A stretch of DNA of 64,000 bases from Guillardia theta CCMP2712 (taxonomy: Eukaryota; Cryptophyceae; Pyrenomonadales; Geminigeraceae), in the NCBI RefSeq assembly GCF_000315625.1, contig NW_005434666.1, positions 276,010 to 340,009 of the forward strand, given 5' to 3'. The notes below the pieces were generated by a model. That model was given only the letters and a program-made list of their open reading frames with translations, searched no databases and was not told the DNA's origin. Each line of letters begins with the position of its first letter. Position 1 is the stretch's first letter. This document shows positions 49,701-61,800 of the stretch, piece by piece. Position numbers and translations under genes: made by a program.

Positions 49701-52700
49701 ATGCGATCTGAGAACGAGCTGCTGTCCACATGGGCAGAAGCCTCATCAACTTGTTGGTCGTTGAGATTCAGGTCCTGGTCTTCAACCTTGAGCAATGGAC
49801 GTGAGCTATAGTAAGGTCCACGTCATCAGCCTTACCCTGACGTCAACGTCCTGCTCCTCGTAAGGGTAGACAGGATCGACGACGAGGACGGCAGTGAAAC
49901 TTTCCACGATCTTCACAACCTCCATGGCAACCCTGGAGAGTGAGCGAGTGAGCGATGGGAGCATGCAATTCAACAGGTTATTGTACGAGGTTGCCGGAGA
50001 TCTGTCGACGTACTCGATGAAAACTTCATCTCCAGCGCTGACCACCAGCTCAGCATCAGCTTGGCTGTTAGCTGGACAGAAGTAGATTGCTGAAGGGTCT
50101 CCCGGGGCCATCAGCGAGTTGATGTTGGAGCAGAAACTACTTAGCTGCCTTGACGTCTCTTCTTTGAGCATGACCGAGCCCACGAAGCTGCGGGGACGAC
50201 GTCAACGCAAACAGGGGGGGGGGCAGGAGAAGGAAGGGAGACAAATACCTTCCTGTCTTGAGGCCATCGTTGATGAGCACAACCGTCTGGTTGCCGTACC
50301 TCATGACTCCCGCCGTGCCCAGCACATACAGGCGCACGTCGACACTCTGGACGCTGACCAGGTCGAGATCCAGCAACTGGATCGAGAGGTTCGTTCCCGA
50401 CTTGGCGACCTTTGGTGTCAAAATCCTAGAGATTGAACCAGACTGCACGACACTGATCGTGCTGAAACGCAACTTCCCAGCTGCGTCCGAGCTGCTTGGA
50501 GCGTCCAGGTATGTGACGTTCAGCACATCCCCAGCTAGGACATGAATCACTCCGTCCTGCTGATCATCGACAACGGGGCTGTCGTGAGTGAGGAGGACTC
50601 CCGTAAAGACCGCGGAGCTGGGAGCAGTCTCCGACAACATGACGACCTCCGCTCGCTCCTTCCCAGCCCTAACGACCACAGAGGAGCAAAGGGTGAAGTT
50701 GGTACAGTAAGGATTGACAGCCTTGTCTAGCATTGGGATGGAGAGCGAGGATTCTGCACTCTGGACCGTCACGTTGACAGTGTCAATGACCAGGTTGTTC
50801 AAGTTCCTGTCGGTGTCGTTGACAATGATGACCAGCGAGGATCCAGCAGGAAGGGACGCGCTTGTCACTCCAGTCGATCCTGTCTGAAAGGTCCCACAGA
50901 TCGCTGGAACGCTGCAGGAGAAGCTCGGACCGCAAGTACCAGCGTACTGCAAGCTCTCAGCACAGTAGGGGTTGCGGTCAAAGAGGAAGGAAGGTATGAT
51001 TTGCGGACAAGCCCCAGAGGAGGAGGAGCAGTCGCTGCCGAAGACGAATTCCTTGATGATTTGCCGCCGTGGGATGCCCGTGGGGTTTGTGTAAGTGACC
51101 ACAAGGCGCGAGCCAGGCTTCGGGACGAGATTCGCCTGCTTGAAACGGTCAAAAATTTCTCCTCCACACTAGAGGCAAGTATTTGGACCTGCGCGAATAC
51201 GACAGAGGCGCCGTAGAGGGACAGGCTCTTGTTGGCCTCGTATAGGGTTGGAGTGTTGACAGGCCCCGAGTCCAACTTGTACGTGATCTGAAGGTTCGAG
51301 AGAACCGCAGGAGATGGGTCTTGGACGATCAAGGTAATGTTCGGAACTGTGTACAGCAAGGTGGAGGGAGCAACGGAGAGCCAACCTGGTCTACATCTCA
51401 GCAAAATGAACCACCGGGGGCAAATGGAGAAGAAGGGAGAGCGCGAGGGCAGAGAGCGAGCTAGATGCAAGCTTGCAAAAGGCGACTGACCGGGGTATCC
51501 CATGATGCATGAAGAGCTGATGGATGTCAGTGGATTCTTGTCAAAGTAGGTGAACGAGATCGTTTCTCCTTGCAGTACGCGGTATGTACTTCCTTGCACC
51601 GCTGCTGCTGCGTCTGCAGTGAGGATCGACGCTGTGAAGACTCCGCTGGTAGCTGCTGTCTCCGTCAGAGTCACGTTCTGATCGAACGCTGGAGAACTGA
51701 CGTGCACCAGGACCAAGCAGCTGCAGGACGATCAGAACAGTCACAGCTATGAGCACGGGAAAGCTCACCTGTCGATCCCGTCCGAGACATCCAGGTCCTT
51801 GTCAGACACAGTGATCATGATGGATCTTCCTATCTCACACTTGCCAGCATCAGAATCCGTCTGTACCACATTCAAGATGCCCGTCCGTTGGGTGTCGATG
51901 ACTTTCCTTACTGCCGACGCGCCGGCCGTCTGGTCGAAGTATTCAAGAGTGAAGGGGTAGGACTGAACCCCTGTGAGAATGGGAAACTCCAGCATCGCAC
52001 TGCCGCTGCCCCTCTGCCCCACCGACACTTGAGCTGAGAAACTGGAAGAGTCGAGTCCATCCTCAGTCAAGTTGAGCGTGATCGATCCATCGGAGGAGGT
52101 GAGATTCAGCAGGCCTACGTAGGACTCCGACATGACCGGGTCCCGGTTCAAGTCCGCATCTACCACAAAGACCACCAGCGAGCTGATTCCCGCACCAACC
52201 TTAGAAGTCGAGGTGGTCATGGACCCTTGGTGTCCGAACTCAAGGCTTGCATTCAAGTACCTCCAGCCCTGAGTTGTCATATCAGGGTAAGAGACCAGGA
52301 AGCTGATCGGAGTGCCGCTGGTTGACAGGTTTCTCTGCAGCACCGCTTGATAGGCCGACTCAAGGTCAAGAGCCCCGGTGAAACTTCCCGCATCTAGTCC
52401 TGTTTCCAACAGCTTCACGGTAGAAAGGAGAGCAGACTCGAATTGGAGCTGTACAGAGATCTCGTCTTGGAAGAAAGGGTCGAAGTTCGCGTCCAAGTCC
52501 ATGACAGAGACAGAAATCGAATGATTGTGCAGTACGGTGGATGAAGGTAGAGAGAGAGAGCCGGGGGTGTAGATTCGCAGGAGTTTCTGACAGAGCAACG
52601 GAGGGGAGTAGTCTATGTAGGAGAACGAGATGAAGGCGTCGGACCACGAGTAGGGCAGGGAAGAAATGCTCAAAAGCTTTTCGTACGAGCTGCTTGTTGC

Positions 52701-54331
52701 GATCTCCATCTTCTGACCGAAACTGTTTGTTCCCTGCTGAATCCAGACGGTGGGTCCGAAGTGATCGACTTGAGACCAAAAATCACTTGAAATATCGAGT
52801 TCTTCGTAGATATCATTGTCAACCACTGTTATTGAGATTGGAGATGATGGCAGGATATTATGATTCGGAATCATTTCTATCTGGGCTTCTATATCCTTGC
52901 TGGCAAATATTGTGATATCCCTGGTCTGACCGTCGTCCTGAACATCCAGGTAGGAGATGGAAAGATTTGCAGAGCTACTGATATCGTTTGAGAGCTTTGT
53001 CGTGAACACTCCAGTACTCTCCCCCGTCTCGAACAGTACCAAGCTGATCGTTGCGGCATCATGATGTATCGACGATGAAATGTTTTCAATTGCTGACGGG
53101 TCAAGGTTCCTGTCCGAATCTCTTATCTCCAACATTTTGTAGAATGATGCATTTGGAGATGCGAAGAACGGTCCGAAGGGACTTGTGCTTGAGGCTTTCC
53201 AAAGTTTGATGGTTGCATTAGAAAGCACAGGGACGTAAACGACCTATGAGGTATGGGTCAGTTTGAAACTTCCTTCGACTGGAGACATACCTGTTCAAGA
53301 CTCGAAACTTCCGAGGTGTATGAGAAAGCTATCAGATCGTGGACTTCAATGCCAAGTATACTATTTTCGACAAGTCGACTCAATCCCAGACTTGTTGACA
53401 AGTTCCCCGCAAATTCACCCTTCATTTCATCTACCAACCCCAGTGTAAAATTGTATCCCGGGCGCCTCTGGGATGAAACAAAAATGGAAGCATTTCGAGA
53501 ATTTCTGACATTGGTATCGAAGACTCTGACAGAAACTCGCGCACCGCTCAGGAGAGGCAGAGCAGGGGGGTCGAGAACGATCGACGGCCTGCAATAGATC
53601 CGAACGCTTGCGTTGAGAGTTCCGACGACGTTCGTGGAAACGGGGCTGTACATGAGAAGTAAGCTGTAAGCTGCAGCAGACTTGAGATCTTGGCAAGGCA
53701 TGCTCAAAGTGAATTGGTCATTGTGAGTAGAAATCGTGGTATGTAGCGCGTCAGAATGTGTCTGGATTGCTGATAGAAATGTTCCCGGAAGCTGCTGGTA
53801 GAGAACAACATTCGTGATGTTGTTGCACGAGTCCAGTATACAGATCTTCAGGGTAGCGTTCACTGTTTGGTATTGTTGGGCATTTCCATCCTGCAGTTTG
53901 ACTTGCAGCACCGACCCTAGAAGAATCTGATGTGGCACTATGAAATTGGGTAGATCATAAACATGAACTGGAGTTGATAAAGTACACGAAGAGTTAGCTT
54001 CAAAGTAGATCTCGAGGGGCTCTCCTGGCAGTACTGCCACAGTGTTGCTAGGCAGAATCTGAAGTTCTGAACGCCTCACCGTCGTTACGGTCGCCGTATA
54101 AGAGGATGAATCATTCCTGCGCAACTGGACTATTCTGCTAGAAGCATTTGATAGTTTTTGAGAGATAGTTGCATATACAAATTCTGGCCCTGCTGGCAAA
54201 CCGCCTAGTGAAACAGCAAACGATTCACCTACCGTAACAGACTGCGGCGTTACTAAAAGTTGCTGGGCGTTCACGACCTCGGCGATTCCCATGAAAAGCA
54301 GGAGCGCACGAACGTTCTTGAAGCTGTACAT
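27412..54331 (-). CDS. giant secreted repeat protein with C-terminal LysM domains
   Basis: A single minus-strand gene seems to run from ATG 54331 (signal peptide ALLLFMGIAEVVNAQ) to TGA 27414-27412, spanning about 26.9 kb and probably 7,000 or more residues. Long coding blocks with the same domain type follow one another with only short introns, no second signal peptide and no clear terminator. The repeated domain is about 90-130 residues: a strand ending in D-x-D-x-N (VVDADLNSN, VTDADMNSS, LQDSDLDRNP), then VxLxETxxxSGxFTG, then a GDxLxVxYxDxxP strand. I count around 45 recognisable copies by eye. From memory, similar repeats occur in large bacterial and archaeal surface proteins; a beta-sandwich fold is likely. 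Occasional Cys-rich insertions occur (near 41.4, 39.8 and 51.0 kb). N-glycosylation sequons are frequent. Exact joints, especially at 28.6-28.9 kb, are unresolved, and a split into two or more genes cannot be excluded. Confidence 0.7.
28757..28804. repeat. CTC trinucleotide array
   Basis: About 16 CTC units on the + strand. On the minus strand this reads GAG, in the unresolved stretch between the last repeat exon and the LysM exons. It may be intron or an Asp/Glu-rich coding run (HEDEDYGSGSGDDHDDEE). Confidence 0.9.
28905..30710 (-). other. last large repeat exon with Cys-containing module
   Basis: The block contains VIDADLDVND with ETDTSSGIFTT and further degenerate units. It then has a Cys-containing module (KLCEGDQCPPSRGCSTSS) and a FTWTPTRSHRGFELVQCF segment. 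The latter resembles a W-x-P...G...C motif I associate with protist extracellular proteins. A donor CAGAG|GTGAGA lies near 28907. The joint to the LysM exons is uncertain because GAG repeats intervene. Confidence 0.6.
33771..33867. repeat. GGAGAT/GAT microsatellite in a giant-gene intron
   Basis: (GGAGAT)n followed by (GAT)n and GGA-rich sequence on the + strand. On the transcribed minus strand it is a pyrimidine-rich (ATCTCC)n tract within an intron upstream of an acceptor near 33740. Confidence 0.85.
37188..37315. repeat. GGA-rich tract in a giant-gene intron
   Basis: Imperfect GGA/GGAGA repeats on the + strand, that is CTCC-rich on the transcribed strand, between the exon ending NESICVG and the exon starting CYTPHNLSVSV. 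It extends the intron and its polypyrimidine tract. Confidence 0.8.
40496..44183 (-). other. 3.7-kb uninterrupted exon of repeat domains
   Basis: This exon of about 1229 codons (acceptor CTCAG at 44185-44184, donor at 40495-40494) holds about ten tandem units. Each has the D-x-D-x-N and ETxxxSxxFTG motifs, for example VTDADMNSS, LSDFDLNINM, VVDKDLNVNA, VTDADLNKDP and VYDQDLNAQP. A Cys cluster (CNCRNCLPC, DCCAT) is inserted in one unit near 41.4 kb. It is exceptionally long for this intron-rich genome. Confidence 0.8.
51769..53243 (-). other. second exon of the giant gene, several repeat units
   Basis: About 491 codons. Repeat motifs include IRDSDRNLDPSAIEN with ETGESTGVFTT, VMDLDANFDP with ETGLDAGSFTG and VVDADLNRDP with EDGLDSSSFSA, ending in VSDKDLDVSDGIDR at the donor. 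This exon shows the repeat period of about 100 residues clearly. Confidence 0.8.
53291..54331 (-). other. first exon of the giant gene: signal peptide and N-terminal domain
   Basis: 347 codons from ATG 54331 to a GTATGT donor at 53290-53289. The N-terminus MYSFKNVRALLLFMGIAEV is a typical signal peptide followed by VNAQQ. The rest has beta-rich, Ser/Thr/Asn-rich sequence but fewer clear D-x-D-x-N motifs than later exons. The next exon starts at 53243 after TCATAG. Confidence 0.8.
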
Positions 54332-55238
54332 GGCTGCGCTATCTCAAACTGACTTGAAACATCATGATCGAAGTTGGTTTGCCATGTTCTGCAAACATTC
54401 TAGAACTTCTATCTTCGCCCCCTCACTCTTTCTCCCAGTCAGCCCAACAATCCTCAAAAGGATGGCGAGCAACCGCCCGCATCATCCCGCACCCCTATCT
54501 TTAGTGTAGCCCTTGGCATAACCCCACCCAGGTCAAATTGAAGCAAATTCCGTTCCGATGCGGGGTACGGTACCAAGAATACCCCACCCCACCCCACTTC
54601 AACCCCATGAATGGGTTTGTCAAAATTTGACATCTGACAGGCCCGCCTCAATGTGATTCTACTGAGTTCACCCGGCGGCGGGCATCGGGCCATCATTTAG
54701 GAGATGTATATAGCGGTTTGGCGAGGCCCGTGCTTCAAGTGGCCATTCAAGTCACTAGTACTAAGTCAACTTGATGCGGGGGGGCCGGCCGGTGACTGAG
54801 TACAGTGTCAATTATTTTGTTCCTGGACTCGTACTGAGTACGAGGCCTCACTCTCACTCAAAGTTAAGTTAATCAGTACGAGGAGAGGAGAGGAGGCTTG
54901 ACCCTGACGCTGTCGGAAAAGACAGCGAGAACCAACCCTCAGCATCCCGCCCTGCCCGTCGGGAAAACTAGTGACTAACTTGAGTAACTTGAGTGATTTC
55001 GCCGTCACGGGAACGGGTTCCGGGCCCCGGCCACCCCTCCGAGTACTTCCCAGGCGGTTGGAAATCTGTGGTGCGTCTGAGCACTGGGTGGACTTCCATG
55101 GACAACCACTACGAGACGAGGGGGGGGCATGGCGGAGCGATGAAACCCTCCTGTCCTCTTGCGACATGAGCAGTAGGTGCGAGATGAGCTGGCAAGGCGG
55201 CAGCTGCGGCAGATAAATCCACACAGGCAGTGACGGAG
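54332..55238. other. divergent intergenic region with C-rich patches and GC-rich island
   Basis: This region lies between two divergent genes and should hold both promoters. CACCCC/TACCCC patches occupy about 54420-54620. A GC-rich, restriction-site-like island (CCGGCCGG, GGGCCCCGG, ACTAGT) lies at about 54700-55080. The inverted copy of the 11.2-kb repeat is at 54850-54910. No gene is seen. Confidence 0.6.
54850..54910 (-). repeat. dispersed repeat copy B (inverted relative to 11.2 kb)
   Basis: Read on the minus strand this begins GTCAGGGTCAAGCCTCCTC and then TTAACTTAACTTTGAGT, matching 11235-11310 on the + strand. The inner spacer is shorter by about 16 bases. The flanks share GC-rich strings and GTCACTGAG-like words with the islands at 11.0 and 14.8 kb. 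Confidence 0.8.
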
Positions 55239-58200
55239 ATGGAGAAGTTTTACGGGCTCAAGGTAAGGACTATTCAGCGGGACAACCTCTTTAAGGCTCC
55301 CAACAAAATCATCAACCTGAAGCCTCTGCCCCGTAGCTCTCTCCGAGAAGCTCTTGCTGAGTCATACTTCGACCAGTTCAAGGGCCCCGCTCCGCTCAGC
55401 AACAGCTTCCGCGAGAGGACGGAGTTCATAGAAAAGCTCTTGGATCCCGACGACGACGACCTGGAACACGTCTTCAATGAGTGGGACAAGGACAAGAATG
55501 GTTCGATCAGCATGGAGGAGATGCAGGGTGCACTACAGAGGCTGAACATCAACTATGCAAGGGGTGAGATAGAGGACTTCTTCAACGCCATGGACGTCAA
55601 CAACGACGGCTCCATCAGCATGCAGGAGTTCAAGAGGGCGGTGAACACTCCCTGCGCGCTTGAGCGCTGGGTCTTAGCGCTGCCGATCTCTCGCCTGATC
55701 GCCAGCGTCCTGCCCAAGGGAGATGCCAACAACCCCCTCAAGGGTCTCCTTGCGATGGACCGAGACGGGTTCAAGCAAGTCTGCGATCAGTTGCATCCAA
55801 TGCTGCTGCAGCTGTTCTCTACCAGGAAGGATCGCCTGGCGGCAGCGCTGGACAAGATGCAGATGAGTAAAAAGAAGAGCACGGAGGCGGAATCGAAATT
55901 CAGCATCTATTCGTTGGAGAGAGGGAAGAGTTGTGGGACTATCGAAGACTTCAAGAAGGGCATCCAGAGCAGAGTCGGTAAGTCAAACCTTGTTTGCTTT
56001 TTAACTGCCCTGACCGCGATTGCCTGTTTGAAAGGTTATCCTAATGACAACATCTACGTCGGCATGGAGAGAGAACACTGCCAGATGAAAGATTCACACA
56101 AATACTTCAAGACGACTAACTACGACATCGACACCTTCCCGATGCACGAATGGAGGCTCGTCACCGACCCCAAGTACCAGAAGAAGGAGAAGCCAAAGAT
56201 CACAGCTCGTAGCAAGGATCGGAAGCTGGTGCCCGTGGAGGAACTGATGAAGAGCGACTGTGTCGTGCGCGCGAACCTCTCCCAAGAGGAAGTGATTGCG
56301 GTCAACCTCTATTCGGGGCCCATGTTCTACGTCTACAACACAGTCCTCAGGCGATCCCCCCCAGCCTTCTACAAGCAGCTAGAGGGGAACAACTATCCGA
56401 GCACCATCCATGCGCTCGTGAGCGCTCTGATCAAGCTGCAGTCAGCTATGGACATACCCGAGGGGCTCACGCTGTACCGAGGACTGGGGCATTCATCGCT
56501 ACCAGCAGGTTTTTACGGGGAGGATGGGGGGATGAAAGGCTTCACAGAGCTGGGCTTCATGAGCACAACGACAGACAAAGATGTGGCGATCGAGTACTCC
56601 AAGATGAAGGAGGGAAATCCGGTAGGCCCTGTGCAGCAGCTAGTCCTACGACTGACCTGTGCACTCAGCTTGCTACAGTCCTGTCGATGCAGTGCGGGGC
56701 TGTGGACAGGGCAGCTAACATCCAGGAGATCTCGCAGTATCCTCGTGAGAAGGAGTATCTATGGGTACCCATCGCCCGTTGGTCTGTCGCGATGTGACGT
56801 TGCCCGCCAGGTCCCGCTATCGTACATCGAGCCACAGGGCGAACAACACATTTTAGTGTCAACCGACGGGGCAGTGACTGTGATACCTGTGCGGACCAAC
56901 AGCAACCTGAAGGCGGAGACGGTGGAGGAGATCGAGAAGAGAAGAAAGGACATGTGCATCGCCGCTTTCACCTTCAACAAGCAAGATCTCCACATCAAGT
57001 TGTCTCAGATCTCTGCCCAACAAGCCTTCACCAACCGCAAACTTGATCCGCTGGACAAAGGGTCCAAGCTTTCAGTCTTGCAGTCCATCGAGGCCAACTA
57101 TGAACATCTGGGGAAGAGAATAGAGGACAAGAAGAGCAGGGATTTTCACAGTGATCAAAACTATCGAGCGATCTTCACAGACATCATTGAGATGAAGTCT
57201 TGGGCGGTGGAAAAGCTAGAGTATTTCCTTGAAGAAGTGACAGAATTTAGCACTAACGCAAACAAGTGGTCATTGCGAGATGCGCATCGGAAGCTGATGT
57301 TCAAGCTTCAGAAAGAAATGCTAGCAGGGAAGGGCGAAGATGAAGAGCAAATCAAACGCTCTGCCTTCAGGTTATGCCAGATTCGAGGGTCTGTGATCCT
57401 AGACCTTGAAGAGAGGAACGAGCTGGAGGAGACGCCGCTGATACAAGCAGCTGCTGACGGGCGCTTGTCAAACTTGGCGCTTCTCATCAAGGCAGGAGCG
57501 AAAGTTAACGCCAAGACAAGGGATGGGACGACGGCTCTCATGAAGGCTGCCGAGTACAACAACGCGCAGTGCTTGGAGGCCTTGATCCTCGCCAAGGCTG
57601 ACCTCGAGCAGCGGCAGGCAGAGACAGGGCACTCGGCCTTGACGTTAGCTGCGCGGTATGAGGGTCGACGGATGATGCGAGGGGGTGATGATGTTTCAAC
57701 TCAGGCGAGGAAACGCGGCGTGCATGGACCTGCTGCTGAAGAACGACGCCGATGCCAATGCACAGCTGTCGTCCGGTGGGTACACAGCAGCGACGCTCGT
57801 GTGCCGATACAACCATCACGATTGTCTGGGCGTTCTGATCGAGAGGAACGCTCCTCTGAACCTCGTCTTGAGCAACCAGTGGACGGCGCTGATGGTAGCG
57901 AGTTACTTCGGGAGCTCCGGTGACTTGTTCTCCTTTGACTGGGGTTGTGATGACCGTGATCAATCAGAATGTATCCGACCGTTGATACAGGCCAAGTGTG
58001 ACGTTGACGAGATCATCGAAGAATCGATGACAACAGCCCTCATGTTCGCCTCCCGCAAGGGTCAACTGGAATGCGTCCAAGAGCTGATAGGTGAGCGTGT
58101 CCTCTACCACTGAGAACGTCTGACCACGAGGATCCAAGGCTGCAACGCCAAGATCGACCTCGCGAACAAGCTCGGGGTCACGGCATTGATGGAGACGGCG

Positions 58201-58511
58201 AAACATGGGCACGAACAATGCCTGGCTCTGCTGCTTGCCAGCAAGGCAGACGTGAACAAGAGCGACGACAAGGGATTTTCCGCTCTCATGCATGCTGCTG
58301 AGGTGACGTGCTGACCGACCCGAAGGCTCGTTGACGTCTTTGACTGCAGAAGGACAACGTTGACTGTGTCCAGCTACTTCTGAATCACGAGGCATCGCCC
58401 AAGCAGAGGAGTTTGAATGGCAAGACTGCAGAGACTCTGGCGCCGCCCAATAGCAAAAGCCTGCGAGCCATCCAGATCGTCTCGCAGGCAAGTCTAGGCA
58501 ACAGCTCGTGA
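55239..58511 (+). CDS. EF-hand / ADP-ribosyltransferase-like / ankyrin-repeat protein
   Basis: Exons 55239-55977, 56035-56621, 56669-56764, 56811-57655, 57705-57919, 57968-58090, 58139-58302 and 58350-58511 fit in phase and give about 976 residues. Intron 55978-56034 is 57 nt, keeps frame and might be retained. Residues about 80-150 hold two canonical EF-hand loops (DKDKNGSISMEE and DVNNDGSISMQE). The middle has an R-S-E-type mono-ADP-ribosyltransferase fold: LYRGLG (Arg), GFMSTTTDK (Ser-Thr) and YPREKEYLWVPLS (Glu-x-Glu), as in NAD-arginine ADP-ribosyltransferases. The exact joints at 56621/56669 and 56764/56811 restore the last motif, which a single long frame garbles. From about 700 onward there are ankyrin repeats (ETPLIQAAADGRLSNLALLI, TTALMKAAEYNN, VTALMETAKHGHEQCL). 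No signal peptide. A calcium-responsive intracellular enzyme with ankyrin targeting is inferred. Confidence 0.85.
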
Positions 58512-58849
58512 TGACGAGGTGAGAGGAGCCTGGCGGCTGCCCTGGGATGTTCGCGTCCTCCAGGTCTCCCCGCCTCCCCCCAAGGAAAGGCGAGGAGATG
58601 CACGGGTGATCTGCATGGCGGGAGGAGCAGGGAGAAGGAGGGAACCTAAAGGAAGGAACAGAGATCGTCGTTAGCAGGAAGGACGGAGAGGAGAGGAGGA
58701 GGAAGGGGAGCTGGGGAAGGGAGGGAGAGCAAGGGGCAGGGGATGATGTGGAGGAATAAGAACAAGCTTGGCTCCATCTAAATCTGGATTTTCATAACCA
58801 AGACATAAATAACATGAATGGGGAACAGGAGCTATGTTCGGCCCAGTCG
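58512..58849. other. convergent 3' flank
   Basis: Between TGA 58511 and the minus-strand stop at 58852-58850. GGA-rich and AT-rich stretches, no gene. Probably overlapping untranslated regions. Confidence 0.5.
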
Positions 58850-61800
58850 CTATGTACAGCATCGGGAAATGATCTCTTCACCCCGAGGATCCTTGAGGAG
58901 CAACGCGAACTGGCACAAGGCAGGGCATTCCACGCACGACGTCCTGTCGGCATTGGGGTAGAAGCCAGCAGAGCACTCGCTGCATACTGTCGACCCTGAC
59001 CCACGGAGAGTGAGACCGATCCTTCCCCCTCCTCCTCCCCACTCCTCCTCCTCCTCCACCTCCTCCTCCTCCTCCTCCTCCTCCTCCACCACCACCACCT
59101 CCTCCTCCTCCTCCTCCTTACCCACGACCGACGTGACGCTCCCGTTGACGCACGGGCTGCATGGCTCAATGCCGAATTGTCCAAACTGACCAGGAGGGCA
59201 GAGAGGCGAGCAGCCACTGGCTCCTACATTCGATGCGCCTACTCGAACATTCAACTCTCGGTTATGAGTCAGGCAACCTGCGCACCTGGAGGAGGCGAGG
59301 AGGTGCCCGGGGGACAAGCCTTGCAAGCCGTCAGCCCAAGCTCGTCCGCATACGTTCCTTGCGTGCAGGGTTGGCAGGGCTGCACACGGTTCTGATCATA
59401 AGTGCCTGCACGGTGACACGTCAGCACGCAGATTTGTATGGCGGGATGGCTGGACATGGAAAGAGGAGGAGCAGAAGGAGCAAGAAGAGGAGAGGGAGAG
59501 GGAGAGGGAGAGGGAGAGGGAGAGGGAGAGGGAGGGGTGGGGGGGGGGGCAAGGAAGAAAGTCCAGAGCAAGAGACTGACCGATAGCGCAGAAGTCGCTG
59601 CATTGTTGCGCTAGGGTGCTCCCGACATTGCTGGTGTACTTGCCCTCCTGGCACGCCTTGCACCCGCTCTGACCCAACTCGTTCTGATACGTCCCTTCTT
59701 CGCACGGAAAGCAGGCGGCAGAGCCCGCGGCCTTGGAGTACCGTCCGGCCGGGCATGGGAGGCACTGGACGAGGGAGTTGGAGGCATACGAGAAGAAACC
59801 AGGAGGGCAGGAGGAGAACAAGAACTCGAACTTGACAGGCTCCCCGCTCAAGGCGCCCATTCCAGCTGCCTCCCACCACGAGGAGAGGAGCATCTTCGAA
59901 CGAGCCCCGGGCAGGCTGTAGCCGCATGCTGCATCGAGGCAGGCGAGCTGCCAGACGCTCCTCCCGGCAGAAGTCTTGAGTGACAAGATCGCCTCGCTGG
60001 TCTGCCCGTACCGCCATTCCGGCAGAGAGCAACGGACAACATCCGCAACCTGAAAAAGTGGAGAAGGAGGAGGAGGAGGAGGAGGAGGAGGAGGAGGAGG
60101 AGGAGGAGGAGGAGGAGGAGGAGGAGGAGGAGGAGGAGGAGGAGGAGGAGGAGGAGAAGTCAAGAAACGAGGCTCAAGAGCATTGCAGGGGACCTGAGCT
60201 TGAGAGGCGTCGAGAAAGTTTCCCCTGTCGTCGAGGAAGTCCGCCGTCTTCGACTCTACGTAGGTGGAGCCAAGACTCCATCGACACGTGTAGCCCTCCG
60301 AGAGCAGGAATCTTCCTCTGATCAGGACATAGGCCAGTCGAGAGCCTCGGGCAGCGACGTAGCCGGGCGAGTTGACGTTCGAGTTGGCCACGTCGACACT
60401 CGGGGAGTCACCGACCGTCTGGTTGACCCGCACCCAGTAGGACTTTAGCTGGACGTTCTCTAGGTAGCTCAACCGGCCGGACGTGAACAGGCTCTGGACA
60501 AGGACGTCATTGACGCTGACGTTGTAAATCCGGAACAGAGACATGAAGCCTGCAAGGTGGGGGGTCAGTTCAGGCGTGTAAGAGCGAATTCAAAATTGCG
60601 GACCTCTGTGCGAGAAATATTTCCCACTCTCGTGAGAGTTGTAAGCGCCTCCTATGTTGAACAAGGCTGGGATTTTGGAGGACCAGTAGTCTTGCATGCT
60701 GGGGTAGAGAATGGTTCCACAGGAGGAGGAGGAACATGCTGGCTGTCGCCCAACGAGGTTCCCGTCTACGAAGAGGCTGATGGATTGGTTATCGTACGTG
60801 GCAACGATGTGGTACCACTTGCTCCATGTGAAGTTCTCGATGCCTCGAACGATCCTCGAGAACTTTCCCCTCTCTCCAGACAACCCCGGATACATGTACT
60901 GATTGAAGTCGTTGCTCTGCTCATTGTTCGCTTCTACTGAGATCTCAAAGAAGAGGAAGAGTCTTTTCCGATCTTTTGCGTCCAGCCAGTAGCCCAGGCT
61001 CCATCCCTTCTCATAGTTGGTGCCCTGCTCCACGGCGTTAGCAAGCCCATGGATCTGGTTTGCTTCCTTGACATTCATCAGAGCCCAAGTCTCGATCGAC
61101 ATTGCAAACTTGGGAAGCTTGTTCATGGCAGTCAGGGCTTCAACCTCGCCCACCACCAGCCCAGGGTTGTTGACCGCATCAAAGTATAGGCTCTGCACGA
61201 CCCCATTGTTCGCTAGGAACGTCTGCAGGCCCATCGGGTGGGCCCCACTAACTTCCCACTCAGTTCCCTCTGTGCACGACGGGCCCCTCAGCTCCGCCTG
61301 TCCATACCCACTTGACCCCAGCTGGTCCTTGACCTGCGAAGGAGCCACGACGAGTGCCCTGCCCTCCTTACATCCTAGCTCGTCCCTCGCTGCCCGGGAG
61401 TAGGAAGACTGGTAGATCAGCGACTCGCTGTCGAACTTCCACCAGCCCACCAGCCCGAAGGTAGACCAGTCAAGGCAGTCTTGATCGCCCCTCCCGAGAT
61501 ACCCCAGCGTCGTCTTCCCTTCCGGACAGGTCAGGCAAGCCGAGGCCCCTCGTCCTGAGAACTCCCCATCAGCACAAGTCCAGCAGACTGAAGAGCCAGA
61601 TGAAAGCGAGTAGCTTCCATTCTGACAGATGTGACAGGCATCCTTGTTTGAACTCGACACCTCCCCAGCGCTGCAGAGGTAACAGTAGACAGACCCTTCC
61701 ACGTCGATGTACTCCCCTTCCCTGCACTCATCACAGCTAATGGCTCCCGTCCGATTCGAAACTTTCCCCTTGCCGCAAGTCGAGCAGGACGTGGAGGCGT

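Noticed and set aside
60061-60200. Poly-proline segment of the Cys-rich protein
   Set aside because: A GT donor before it and a TTTTTCAG acceptor after it place it in an intron; removal joins two good exons in phase.
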